DNA of 64,000 nt, from contig CM044865.1 in NCBI GenBank assembly GCA_024500155.1, positions 32,815,501 to 32,879,500 on the forward strand, written 5' to 3'. The stretch comes from Chenopodium formosanum. Lineage: Eukaryota; Streptophyta; Magnoliopsida; Caryophyllales; Amaranthaceae. A program made the translations under genes and the position numbers. This document shows positions 1 to 10,600 of this stretch, piece by piece. The notes beneath the pieces are model-generated. The model worked only from the letters and a program-made list of their open reading frames with translations, did not search any database and was not told the origin of the DNA. Every line of letters begins with the position of its first letter. Position 1 is the first letter of the stretch.

Positions 1-315
1 GAAGACAGATGACAACAGCCGGCGATAGCCGCAAAACGGCGGCGCCACTCTTCTGGGATTACTTGGGCAAATTTCGGTGTTTTTCGAAAAATCTGCGACT
101 TCTGTACTAGAAAAATTTCTGGAAAAATAAAATATCCTGTTTTCATTGCTTTAATAAATTAATTTTAAAGAAGTTGATTTAATTAAAAAGCTGAAATATC
201 ATTAATAAAATAAAATAAAAATTACATTATTGATGGAATTTAAATAAAAGCTTAATAAAACAAATTAACTTTAAATTTAAAACTAAGTCTAATAAATTAG
301 AAGTTAAGCAATGAT

Positions 316-1830
316 TCAATCTTTCTTCTCTTTCTTTGCTCTTTTCCAATTTTTATCTGTATCCTCTTCATCGTCCATGAATTTAGCGAGTAGGCATCCT
401 TTGGAGGACCTACATTCGATTGTAGAGTAAATGGTTTCTCCCTTAGCTAGGATTCCATGTTTATTCTCTACCCAAACCTTCTTCTCTGAAGTGTCATCTT
501 TTCTTTTCCCTTTATCCTTTGTAGAGTGTTTCTTTTTAGGCATCATAGGTGTTTTGAATTCGATCTTTTCACCCGATCGTTCCTTAACAGGAATCACTTT
601 GTCACCTAGACGATTCATCACATTGGATTTACTCTGATTTTTCTTCATGTCCTTTGAAGGTTTCTTAAGAAGCCACCTCTTCACATCATTGGGCAAGGAA
701 GGAGGAACCTTTTGGGTAATTACTTCCCATAAAGGTCTAGCGCTCCAATATGTATCAAATTTCTCTACTTTTTCTTGTGAAATAGGGAATTCGCAGGGAC
801 GACGCAGATCCCCAAAAGCAATTTTTTGAAGTAGGTCGTACTGTCTTTTTACCCTCCAGGGATAATAAAAAGTTATCTTGGTTAAGCTTGGAAGACGACA
901 GAAAGGTTACTTGTTGACAACAAGCATCTTCTCTATTTTCCACCAAGGGATGAGCCACTTGATAGCAAAGTTGCAAGAGGCAAAAACTTTATTCCATTCA
1001 TGGCGCCCCATCTTAGAGAAGCGTTTCTTTTGCCTTACAAAGTAATTTAAAGTATATTTTTCAACATTGTCAGGAGGACTAATTAATTCTCTCCATTAGC
1101 CATATCTGCAAAAAATTCAATACAAATAAATTAATATTACTATTCAAAAATATATTTTTGATTTCTGTAATTAAAAATATTATTTTTCTACCTGTAATAA
1201 AATTAAAGAGCTCCGAAAAGGTACTTTTGGATTTTTCTTCAATTCATCAAGACTAAGAATAGTCTCTCCAACAATTAATGGCATTGGATTTCTTCCAGAT
1301 TCAATTTGCTCTAAAATAGTTAATATGATTGCTTGATCCTCATTAGTTCTACCACTAGTGTGAAGATATTGGTTAAGCATGAAAATTAGAAAAGCCCTTC
1401 TTCTATAAAAATGAAAAGATTAAGAATAAGGTATATCAAAGTAATGGCGTGCAAATTCTTTTAAATTAACTACACTACCATCTACGATATTCGTTAGATC
1501 TTTGTCTCTTAAATTAAAGAAGCGCTCAAAATCTTTATAATATTATTCATTTATTCTAGGGATTACTGCAAGATCTAATGAGAGGAAGCCTAATATGGAA
1601 CCAAATTCTTCCGGTAAAGGGCTAATTTCATCACACCCTAGTCTAAAACAATGAGTATATGTGTCCCAATATTCTAAAGCGGTATGAATGAAATCTATAT
1701 CAAGATCTTCCCCCTTAACACCATAAATACCTCACATATGAAAAAATTCAAGTTCTTTTCTCTCCTTAGCAGTTAAAGACCGACACCATTCACGAGTGAA
1801 ATTAGTAAAACTCTTAGTAACTAAAGACAT
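316..1830 (-). pseudogene. Antisense DUF7745-like gene of element C
   Basis: This gene lies on the strand opposite to the element's gag-pol. It starts at an ATG at 1830, runs to a GT donor at 1191, has an 86-bp AT-rich intron ending in TTGCAG at 1106, and continues to a stop at 316. The N-terminal half has a pattern (FIHTALEYWD, then EEFGSILGF) like that shared by PMD and DUF7745 families in plants. The C-terminal part after PSLPNDVKRWLLKKPSKD is lysine-rich and may hold a nuclear localisation signal. The reading frame is broken: an in-frame TGA lies near 1735 where A and B read glycine, and a TAG follows the splice junction. C keeps the best splice sites of the three copies. DUF7745 membership is a judgement from pattern only; the function is unknown. 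Confidence 0.55.
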
Positions 1831-1902
1831 GATTATTTGTTAAGAAGCTAAGACTATGATTAATCTGCTGGAATTATGAAGAAATTTGGCCGATTAGGGG
1901 GC

Positions 1903-2046
1903 TATTTATACACAAAAACGGTGCAGTTTTAATCTGGAAAGGACTTGGATTCAACGTACTTCAGCACCAAACGACAACTATGTCGCTTGGCGATAGCAGC
2001 AATGCCTAGCGCCATCGCAAAATGCGTGGCGACACGTGGCGCTGCA
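1903..2046 (-). promoter_or_regulatory. Promoter of DUF7745-like gene: TATA box plus GCGC palindrome cluster
   Basis: On the minus strand TATAAATA (1903-1910) lies about 73 bp before the ATG at 1830. Upstream of it (1955-2046) is a dense group of short sites such as ATGTCGCTTGGCGATAG, TAGCGCCATCGC and GTGGCGACACGTGGCGCTGC. The same arrangement precedes the orthologous genes in elements A and B. The TATA box and its spacing to the ATG are directly visible; a role for the cluster as a binding region is inferred. Confidence 0.6.
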
Positions 2047-2416
2047 ACATTTTATCAGCGAGCTATTCAAGCCGCGTTTTTTGGCTATGATTCGAACTCG
2101 TACAATGACTTTACGATTTTATCCCCTTCTACAAATACCCTTACATATTAATTTCATATATTTTCCTTCAATTTTTCTTTTTTGGAGTTATTCAGACTTA
2201 ATTTAATTTTAGGTTTGTTGCTAGACCAATTTATTTTTCATTTTTTCGTTTTGGAGGAGCATATCTAATATGTGAGTCAATTAGGCAAAGTCCTATACAA
2301 GTCAAAATAAAATAACACAGGTACAACTACGGCGCTGGTGGACGCAGATGATGAGGGATGTTCATCATATCAAAGAACTGCGCAGAACGAGGAGTATGCT
2401 TCCCACCAGCTCTAGC

Positions 2417-4693
2417 TCAAGTCTCTCTAGGAGGAGGAAAACTCAACTCAGGACCCGTCCACCAAAGGTTGCCCTGATGAATGGGCAGAGGCTGAGGCTG
2501 TGGAGGCTGCTGTGATGACGAGCCGACCTCGTACATCCCACCACCTCTCGGAGCCGATGTCGCCTCTCCCTGGCCTACTGGCCCAGCCTGTGCACCCTCA
2601 GATGAAGAGCCCGAGCCCACCACCGCCTTGGTCTGGGCAGCGTCAGATCGACCACCCCGACCTCCAGAACTAGTGTGACGACGCCTCGAGCTAGACCTCG
2701 CCAGCTCTCTCCGGACCTCGGGTCTCGTCCGGGTACAAGAAGGAATAGGCTTTCCCTGCAAGAAGAAATCGAGTCAGAAGCAATCAAAATAGAAATATAA
2801 AAATGTAGAAATAAGGAGAAAAAAGTTACCTCCTGAACAACATCGTCGCGACGACATGTAGCCACATTCCTCATCCGTACGAGCTGGCTCTGGAAGGCGT
2901 CTATGCACCTCGCCATCGCCGTAACCACCTCGTGCGAGAACTGTCAAAGAAATGAAATTAGTAACAATACAAGACATATATGAACAAATAGCAAGTAAAT
3001 AAACTCACCCGAGTCTGGTGGCGAGGAATTGATCGCTCCACAAAGCGCTGATCCTCGGGAGCCGGAGGAATCATCTCCTCGATAGGCCCGTATGTCCCCT
3101 GGTAGTGGATGAACATACAAAGAGGCACAAACTCAGTAGGCCCAGCCTGACAAAACGCAAACCAAGGTGAGTAAAATATCACTTGGGGGCTTCTTAGCGA
3201 AAGGTAAAAAGTAAAAATCATACCACCACCTCCGCAAACAGAACAGGGGTCGGAGCTAACAACAGCAGCAACTCCTCCTCGTAGCACCGCCCTGGGATCG
3301 CATGAGATCGCCAAGGGGTAGCATCAGGCGACCTCTCCAACATGCTGAGCAGCCTCATGTCATTGAACATGTGACATGCCAGACAAGTAGGGACGACAAA
3401 AATATCTGAGGAGTGCTGAATAGCAACTTTCTCTCCTAGGTACGCCGCCACCACATATGTCTTAAGAAGTAGCGACGCTCCGTAGTGTACTACGCGGCTA
3501 ACAAAGGGACAACCAAACCGCCCCATGGCCGGTATAGCACCTGAGGGTCCTGGGAAGAACGCCTATGAGATAAAAATCTACTAAAAAGCATTACAAAAGT
3601 GTTAACTATTCAAAAGATCATACCGGGAGGATCTACTCTCGAACATGGGTGGTAGTGACCCGGATGTAGCGGCCTCCCCAGCAGGCACGAACAGGAAACT
3701 TGCGTGGCGATGGCCTCGCCAGCGCGAGAGAAGGAAACTACTCGTAGAACCAGATCTACAAAAGACAAAAGATATCAGCAAGCGCTAACAAGAACTTAAA
3801 GCTAACTTTATTGGAGATAAAGTATACCTCTACGACTCTCCAGAAGCTAGACAGAGCGATGTCTCCCATGTAGGACCGGTGTCGACACAAGTCTCGCAAT
3901 GCGCGCAGAAAGTCGGCATAGGCCAAGGTGGCCCAGTCATAAGTCCTGATCAGATGAAGATCGCGGACAGCAAGAAGGTAGTAAAGCAGCACCCTACTAC
4001 CCTTGTCAGGGGAAAACATCCCTGACAGTAAAATAAGCGCAAAGATGCGCAGCCACAGCTCTCAGGTGGTCGCATCATCCTCGAAAGCTGCCTCCAGAGT
4101 CGACCGACGAATACAGTTGGTGCTGAACTATGATGACTCCACCTCAGCACGGGCCAAAACAAAAATTAGACCCAGTAGCTCATCAACCTCAGGAGAGTAG
4201 ACAGTGATGTTACTGTCAAACGGTAGCACAGTTGAACTAAACTACAGTCCTGAGATGAGACTGAAGTCGGCTGGGGTGACCATCATCTCACCCCAAGGAA
4301 ATTGAAAAGTATTGGTGGTGTCCCAGAAGAACTCTACTAAAACACGAACCACGCGGTGACCTCCGTCAAAAGAGCTCATGGCCTGCGTGACCTCTAACAT
4401 GGCAGTCAGCCCACAAGACTCCCAAAGAAGTCTCAACTCCCCATCGACGCTGAAGAACGTCCTATACAGGTTGCCCAGAGTGTCGTTGCCCGAGCCGTGG
4501 CAACGCGTCCTATCAGCGATAATCCCACGACGCACCATCTCAGAAATGTGGTGGTCTGGGGCAAAGTACAAAGCCCTCTCATCCCACTCGAGGAAGGGAC
4601 TAAGAGAAGTGGACGGGTCGGCGTCCTCCTCAACAGGTCATGCTCCCGTCGTGTGTCTCTGGACCATGAACCCGAACCTCGCTTTCTAGCCAT
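2417..4693 (-). pseudogene. Antisense plant mobile domain (PMD) gene of element C
   Basis: The protein starts MARKRGSGSWSRDTRREH and later carries the PMD hallmark near 4250-4400: a region like HRVVRVLVEFFWDTTNTFQF followed by PWGEMMVTPADFSLISGL, the classic 'ALVERWRPETHTFHLPCGEMT' type of motif (Pfam Plant mobile domain). Six exons can be traced against the copy in element A: a first to about 3825 with a GTATAC donor, then pieces near 3755-3640, 3565-3225, 3150-3010, 2940-2830 and 2760-2417. The last exon is rich in serine, proline, glutamine and glycine and ends SFPPPRET before TGA. A one-base deletion near 4630 shifts the N-terminal frame and an in-frame TGA-type stop occurs near 4070, so this copy is non-functional. 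PMD proteins are associated with transposons and with a few host silencing factors; the biochemical role is not established here. Confidence 0.75.
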
Positions 4694-5163
4694 GCTACAT
4701 TATGCAAATTTGACATAAATTAAGGTTCTATAGTATCTAATGTTCGCCTAGCTGCATGATACTATGTTCGCAAAAAACAGAGTACGTAGTAGTAAAACAT
4801 AGCACAATTTTAATTCAAGCATATATGGAATTTTTCAAGCATCTAAGCAATTTCTTGCAACACTATGATAATAATTGTGACAAATTGGACAAGAATTGCT
4901 AGCAAAAACATCAAGAACGAGCCACATTGTTTTCCCGACCTTAAGAGGTTCAACAATGGTGAGTTGTTCGTTTCTTCGTGAAATTGAGTCAAACAATTCT
5001 CAAAATACTCCCAAGGCAATATACAAACTAATCAAGCAATTTCATAGCATAAAATTTGACAAACAAAGAAAATTAAGCAAAAGAAGTTTTGAATTTTTCA
5101 AAAATTTGTGAACAAAAACGCACATATTCAGCAAAAACCGTGGTGAGTTTGAAGAAAACTTAC
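4694..5163 (-). other. Probable 5' UTR intron of the PMD gene (element C)
   Basis: On the minus strand a GTAAGT donor at 5163-5158 follows GATCTAT, and the sequence runs T-rich to an acceptor-like TAG one base before the ATG at 4693. Element A has the same arrangement at 15221-15656. No long conserved coding frame occupies the stretch, so a leader intron is the simplest reading. Confidence 0.5.
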
Positions 5164-5311
5164 ATAGATCATGAAAGTAGATGAACAAAGCTTTGATTTG
5201 AAACAAATTAGAGCAAATTTGGTTAAGAAACGAGCATGTTAGAGCATTTCGAATTCCGCAGCAATTTCGAAGAAAGAAGAGTAGCAGCGGCGAAATGAAG
5301 AAGAAAAGGGA

Positions 5312-5425
5312 ATTTATACGGAATCCCGATTCTGGCGCTAAACGAGTGTTCTGTCCCCAAGTGACATAGTTTAGTGCCTGGCAACAAAGCCAAATCTTGG
5401 CGCCAGCGACGTTTCAGCGGCGACA
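5312..5425 (-). promoter_or_regulatory. PMD promoter: TATA box plus GCGC cluster (element C)
   Basis: TATAAAT on the minus strand (5312-5318) sits about 15 bp downstream of a cluster at 5333-5425 that includes TCTGGCGC, CTTGGCGCCAGCGAC and GCGGCGACAC sites. It matches the PMD promoter of element A at 14956-15070 in inverted orientation. The leader from about 5285 to 5164 would be the first non-coding exon. Confidence 0.55.
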
Positions 5426-5599
5426 CAACTCTAAGCCACTTAGAACGGTTATTTCGGCCTTATACAACAATATTTGGGTTACTTAGTACACCAGTTAGCC
5501 CCTATAAGCAATTTGACTTGATTTAGTAATCAGCTCAAATAAAATCACATTAAGTGATCGACCTGATGAATGATCGTCTCACTTAGCTTAAAGCGCTTC

Positions 5600-5775
5600 A
5601 TTGGCTCACTACAAAAACGCCGATATAATGGTTCATAAACAGCAAAGGCACCGACATAATGGTTAATAACACAAGGGCACCGACATACTGGTTCACGATT
5701 CAGAAGCCCAGATATACTGGTTCACAAGCAGGAAAGCACCGACGCACAGGCATAGCAAAAGCAAAAAGGATCGAC
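5600..5775 (+). repeat. Array of ~33-bp degenerate repeats
   Basis: The phrase GCACCGACATAATGGTT recurs about every 30-35 bp (for example AACGCCGATATAATGGTTC, GGCACCGACATAATGGTTA, GGCACCGACATACTGGTTC, CCCAGATATACTGGTTC). The reverse complement forms the matching arrays in A (14600-14775) and B (42225-42350). The array lies between the PMD promoter and the 3' LTR. Confidence 0.7.
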
Positions 5776-5779
5776 AGGC

Positions 5780-6090
5780 GTTGGTCTTCGGTAATACTCT
5801 TCAAGGTATTGTCGCAACAAATGAGGATAGTTTAAGGCAAAGCAATCTTCGATTGTGTTCCCTGGCTTGCGAAAGATGGTCACAAAGCGCTAGAAGGTCG
5901 TTTCAAGCAAAGTAATCTTCGATGGGGTTCTCTAGCTTGCAGAAGTCTATCACGACGGAATTGGAGGTAGTTATAGGCGTAGCAGTCTTCAAGAGGTATT
6001 CTCTTGCTTGCGGATGATTGTCAAAACATACAGCAGGATGGCGTTCCCTAGCTTGCGGAAGGTTGTCACAACAACAGCAATGCAACAACA
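5780..6090 (+). repeat. Degenerate ~60-75-bp repeats in the 3' variable region
   Basis: Units built around AATCTTCGAT...GTTC(C/T)CTAGCTTGCG...GTC(A)CAA recur about four times. The same module is present in A (14230-14560), B (41806-42080) and D (9930-10600), with different copy numbers and sequence, showing local amplification in a region downstream of pol. Confidence 0.6.
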
Positions 6091-6289
6091 AATCGGTTAC
6101 TCTCAAAGACGTGTGCTCGACGGTGCAAGATACGCGTTTATTAACTCTCTTATCTGTTTAACTAACACTAGTTTTGAGGGTATCAGCGTTACAAGAATGA
6201 TTTAAGATTGAAAAACGTTCTGAATCATTCTCCGACCCTATCGATACTTTGACTTTTGTTTTTGAAACTTGCGTTTCTCCAAACTCAGT

Positions 6290-6304
6290 CAATGTGGGGG
6301 CTTC
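6290..6304 (+). promoter_or_regulatory. Polypurine tract of element C
   Basis: The sequence GTGGGGGCTTC abuts the TGTAGACACC start of the 3' LTR. In A, B and D the equivalent reads AAAGTGGGG(G) just upstream of the LTR on their sense strand. This position is where plus-strand synthesis starts in LTR retrotransposons, and it fixes the orientation of the element. Confidence 0.75.
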
Positions 6305-8211
6305 TGTAGACACCCATTTGTGTCTCCCCAAAACCAAACCCAGTGATAAGTACCTTTCATGTCGAATCATAATCGAATGAAGTGAAAGTGTGGAAAGTCT
6401 AGTGTTGCCGTTAGTTTTTATTTCTTTCCTTTCTCTCTGTTTTTGAAAACCTATTTTAAGAAAATAGCCAATCCTGTTTGGTTTGGTACATAGTAAGGGT
6501 CTAATAATAGTGTAATTGGGTCAAGTTCAAAAATATCTTTCCAACGATATATTATAAGCCCAATTCCGATGAGTAATGAGGAAGTTATGGCCATATTACT
6601 AAACTAGGCCCGGTTTGATCTTTTGTGTGGCCCAATGATCTAGAGGAGGGCATATTATTGATTTATCATTTCTAATGCGATTAGGATTGATTATAGACTT
6701 CTAGAATCTTCTAGAAGGCTCTTTTGAATCCTAATTTAATTAGCATTGTTAAAATGACTTTAATTGACTTTTAAGAGTTTTAATCAGAATAAAAGAAGTG
6801 TTTTCAAGGAAAATACGATTTTTTCCCTCTTGTATACTTAAATTTTATCAACATAAGAAAATGCGTGGAAAATTATTTCTAGCGCAATACAACAGCTCTG
6901 TCGCTTGGCGACAGGCGTGTGTTAGGCGCTATAGTCGTGTTTTATTCTTTTCGAAACTCTGATTTGTTTTTTATCATATCCGGCTGATTTTCTCTATAAA
7001 TACATTCCTAAAACCTCCGTTTTCAATCACCAATTGTCATCAATTCTTAGAAATTTTCTCTAATTCTCTCTCTCACCAACTCTCATCAAGAAATTCTTGA
7101 TTACTCTCTCTCTCTCTCTTTTCTAAACTAGCTTTTTACAAACATCATACCGCATTCACTAGATCTAGACACACCTACCCAAATTCGAAGTTGCCTTCGC
7201 CCTAGACGTGAAAGGTTTTAATTTTTGAGGGTTTGGATACAAATCTCTATTTTAATTATTTAATTTAATTGTTTGTTATTAGAAAGAGGTACCAGACATC
7301 CAAGTGCTTTAATTGTTTGCATTGTTATTATGATATATAAATCATGTCTAGGTTGCTATTATGATTCCTAGGGTCATGTTAGGGTTTTTTCATCTTTCTA
7401 GTATCATGTTTAGGGTAAAGGTTATAATATCAAATATGACAATTGTGATTCCTATGATGTCTTTTATTTTCCTTTCTAATATTCATGCTAGTATCATGTT
7501 AGGGCTAAACTTTGATTTTTATTATAATGTTTAGTGATATGCTAGGGTTTGTTATTAATCTTGTTAGTATCATGCCTAGGATCTTGCTATCATTATGCTT
7601 TAACATGATTATTTTAATTATTGTGATTGTTATTTCAATTATGATTATAATTGTTATAATTTATGATGATTTATTATGTTGCTTAATATATATATATATA
7701 TATTGTTATTGCTTGATCATGCCTTTTATGCTTGTTTAAAGGGAATTTGTACTTGTAATCACGCTTAATAAGATTATTAATAATCTTGTTTAGGGTTAAT
7801 ATGATTATAATTCAAGTGATCGCCAATAATAGTTTTATTTGTGCATTAATATTCAACTAACATAGATTTAACAGGTTTAGGGTAAACCTATTGATTGCAT
7901 GTTAGTTAGAAAACGCACATGAATACGATCAGAATAAAGTAGAGGCCTATTATTAGGGCAGGTTCAATCTCTTTTATGTTGGATTTGTTCCTTCATCCCC
8001 GAACTACCAGTAATGGTTCCAGACCTATTGGAGTTAACGATCTCCTAGATCGTTAAGGGGTGTAACCTTCACCCTGTGAACAGTTTACAAGTTCCTAAAA
8101 CTTGTTGGCGACTCTTTTGCTCTAGCTTCCTTCCCTTTAGACGCCACCATGCTTAAGTGTATGATCACAGTGGGGTTCAAGTTTGGGGTAATGCTTGAAA
8201 TATTTCCTACA
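6305..8211 (+). repeat. 3' LTR of element C (1907 bp)
   Basis: It starts TGTAGACACCCATTTGTGT and ends AAATATTTCCTACA, with TG...CA termini. It aligns along its length, inverted, to the LTR of element A (12182-14054) and more loosely to the LTRs of B. The central part (7300-7740) is very AT-rich with runs such as ATATATATATATAT, and it has a TATA box at 6995-7002. No protein-coding frame in it is conserved. Confidence 0.88.
6881..7002 (+). promoter_or_regulatory. LTR core promoter of element C
   Basis: TATAAATA at 6995-7002 follows the cluster CTAGCGC...CTCTGTCGCTTGGCGACAGGCG...TAGGCGCTATAG (6881-6935) by about 60 bp. Transcription of the full element would start from the matching TATA box in the 5' LTR, outside the window. 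The TATA box is conserved in the LTRs of A and B. Confidence 0.6.
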
Positions 8212-9691
8212 CATACTAACAAGATTAATAATAGATCCTAGCATGTCAATAAACATTAAAGATCAAAGCTTTATCCCTAACATGACACTAACATGACATT
8301 AAAAAAAGAATAGGAAGTATCCTAAACATGATACTAGAAAGCAATAAATAATATCCTAACATGATTCTAGGAATTAATATCATGAATGCATGATTTCTAT
8401 ATCAAAAGAATAACAAAATAATTAAATTATTACTTACTTCGACGCCTCGTATCTCTTTCTTATGACAAATTACACGCGTTAGTAAGTTCAAAAAAATATT
8501 AAATCAAACAATCAAATTAAATAATTGAAATAAGGATTTGGAACCAAACTCTTAGAAATTATCAACCTTTCACGTCTAGGGCGAAGGAAACTTTGAATTT
8601 GACTAGATGTGTCTAGAATTTGTGAATGCGGAATTTTGTATAAGGAAGGTCTAGAAAAAGAATAGAGGGAGAAAGAATAAACTATTAGCTTTTAGAGAGA
8701 GAAAAGAGAGATTGTTGATTGTTTGTGATTGTAAAAGGGGTGATATAACCTCTATTTATAGGAAAAAAGAGAGTCGAAGAATAAGAAAAGAATCCGAATT
8801 CAAATCGAAATAAAAACTCGACGGTTAGCATTTTGTAATTTTTTATTATCATATCTTTTTATCCAGAAGTCCAAATAAGTCATATAATATGTCGTTGGAA
8901 AGAACTTGAACTCTAATTTTTAAGCCAATTGAAATCAGATTAAAATATTATGTAGATAAAAAGATATTGCCAAAATAGTGGGACGGTGTTAGTTTTAGAT
9001 ATAGTTTTGTATTTTTTTCATCTCTTTTTCATTATAGCTCGAAATTAATATTATAATATATAATTGGAAAGATAATTTTAAGATCTATCCAACTATATAA
9101 TATTTGGATAAAAATTATGAGGCACCAAAATAATATCTGACTGCCTTTGAACATCTTTAAATTTGAATAGAATTAGGAATTAAAAAAGGAAAGTTTTAAA
9201 AAAGGAAAGTTTTTATTCAATTTCAAATTCTTTAATTTTATCCTTTCAAAAAGGATAATTAAGATCTTTTAAAAACTCATAGAAGATTATAATTAATCCT
9301 AATTTGTTTAGGAATGGGATTAAACCTTAGGACCCTCCACATGATCATTGGGTCGTAGGTAAAATCGGGTCTGGGCCCAGTTTAGTATTTTGGCCATAAC
9401 GTCCTCAGTATTCATCAAAATTGGGCTTATAATATATCATTGGAAAGTCTTTTCAAGCCCCATCCAACTACACAATTTTTAGACACTGATCATGGAACAA
9501 CTTAATTGGACTAGATATTTTCATAAATAGAGTATAAAAAGAAATATTTTCAAAAACAGAAAGAGAGATATTTTAATAAAAACAACCGCATCACTACACT
9601 TTTCACACTTTCACTTTGTTTGACAATCAAATGACGTGAAAGGTATTCATCACTGGGTTTGGTTTTGGGGAGACACATTTGAGTGTCTACA
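8212..9691 (-). repeat. Truncated LTR of element D
   Basis: The stretch aligns with the A and B LTRs from the CATACTAACAAGATTAATAA phrase to the terminal GAGTGTCTACA. About 500 bp of the outer end is missing because of the C insertion. A TATA-like TATTTATA on + (TATAAATA on -) lies near 8751-8758. Unlike the A, B and C LTRs, no GCGC palindrome cluster lies above it; that position reads as AT-rich DNA with a single ACTCGACGG. Confidence 0.75.
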
Positions 9692-9929
9692 AAATCCCCC
9701 ACTTTGACTGAGTTTGGAGAACAAGTTTCAAAAATAAAAGTTATAGTAGCGATAGGGACGGAGAATGATTTAAAACGGTTTGCGATCCTAAATCATTCTT
9801 GTAACACAGATACTTGCAAACTAGAGTTAGTTAATCAGATAAAAAAATTAAGAAACACATATCTTGCATCGTCGAGCACACGTCTCTAGGGTAACCAATT
9901 TTGTTGCTGCATGTTTGCTATGACGACCT

Positions 9930-10600
9930 CCGTAGTGCCTCGTGAACGCCGTTGTTGAAGATCGTTGCTTGTAGTTATCCTCAACTGCTTGTGACAATCC
10001 TCCACAGTACCTCGAGAACATCATCGAAGGTGAATGCTTGTAGCCATCTTCAGGGTTGTCGTGACAATCTTCCACATCCTAGGGAACATCGTCTATCATT
10101 GTTGCTACATCTCGAGCTATTTTCTTGAATCATGGTGAAAACCTTACCAATCATAGCGAATGTCGCCGAAGACCGCCCATCTCGTGCCATCTTCTCAAAT
10201 CTAGGTGACAACCTCCATAATCTTAGAGAACGTCGTCAAAGACCGCCCATCTCGTGTTATCTTGTCAAATCTAGGTGACAACCTCCACAATCTTAGCGAA
10301 CGTCGTCGAAGACCACCCATCTTGTGCCGTCTTCTCAAATCTAGGTGACAACCTCCACAATCATAGGGAACGTCATCGAAGAGCGCCCATCTCGTGTCGT
10401 TTTCTTAAATCTAGGTGACAACCTCAACAGTCCTAGCAAACGTCGTCGACGACCGCCCACCTCGTGCCATTTTCTAAAATCTAGTGATAATTTCCACCAT
10501 CCTAGCGAAAGTTATCAAAAAACGCTTCATCTCGAATCGTTATTTTCTTAAATCAAATAATAACCTCCCCAATAGTAGTGAAAGCTATCGAAGGTCATTT
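9930..10600. repeat. Tandem ~66-72-bp repeats, element D 3' region
   Basis: At least seven diverged units contain GACAACCTCCACAATC..AG(G/C)GAACGTC(G/A)TCGAAGA followed by CCGCCCATCTCGTG..TC. Starts are visible near 10144, 10209, 10275, 10345 and 10417. These match in place, and loosely in sequence, the smaller arrays of A, B and C. They do not encode a conserved protein; one frame stays open only because the unit length is near a multiple of three. Confidence 0.75.

Larger units (their letters stand above)
1..8211 (+). mobile_element. Partial Tat-lineage Ty3/gypsy element C (3' part)
   Basis: Only the part downstream of pol is inside the window. Reading along +, it holds a DUF7745-like gene and a PMD gene (both on -, so antisense to the element), two short tandem arrays, a polypurine tract and a 3' LTR that begins TGTAGACACCC and ends CCTACA. 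The order matches elements A and B, which are inverted relative to C. Gag and pol should lie left of position 1. The LTR ends exactly where a broken LTR of element D starts, so C appears to have inserted into D; its 5' end and target duplication cannot be checked here. Assignment to the Tat lineage rests on similarity to A and B, whose pol genes are visible. Confidence 0.85.

Noticed and set aside
5600..5775. CRISPR-like array at the ~33-bp repeats
   Set aside because: Repeats are degenerate, spacers are not unique protospacer-like sequences, and the context is a plant retrotransposon. The same array is found in three elements.
7512..7739. Isoleucine-rich open frame inside the LTR of C; similar ones at 39953-40252 and 54047-54346 in B
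   Set aside because: These sit in the AT-rich LTR core with strong ATT/ATA bias. They are not conserved as proteins between the LTRs and have no start context.
8752..8760. An active promoter in element D's LTR
   Set aside because: The TATA box remains, but the LTR is truncated by about 500 bp and the element has no visible intact gene.
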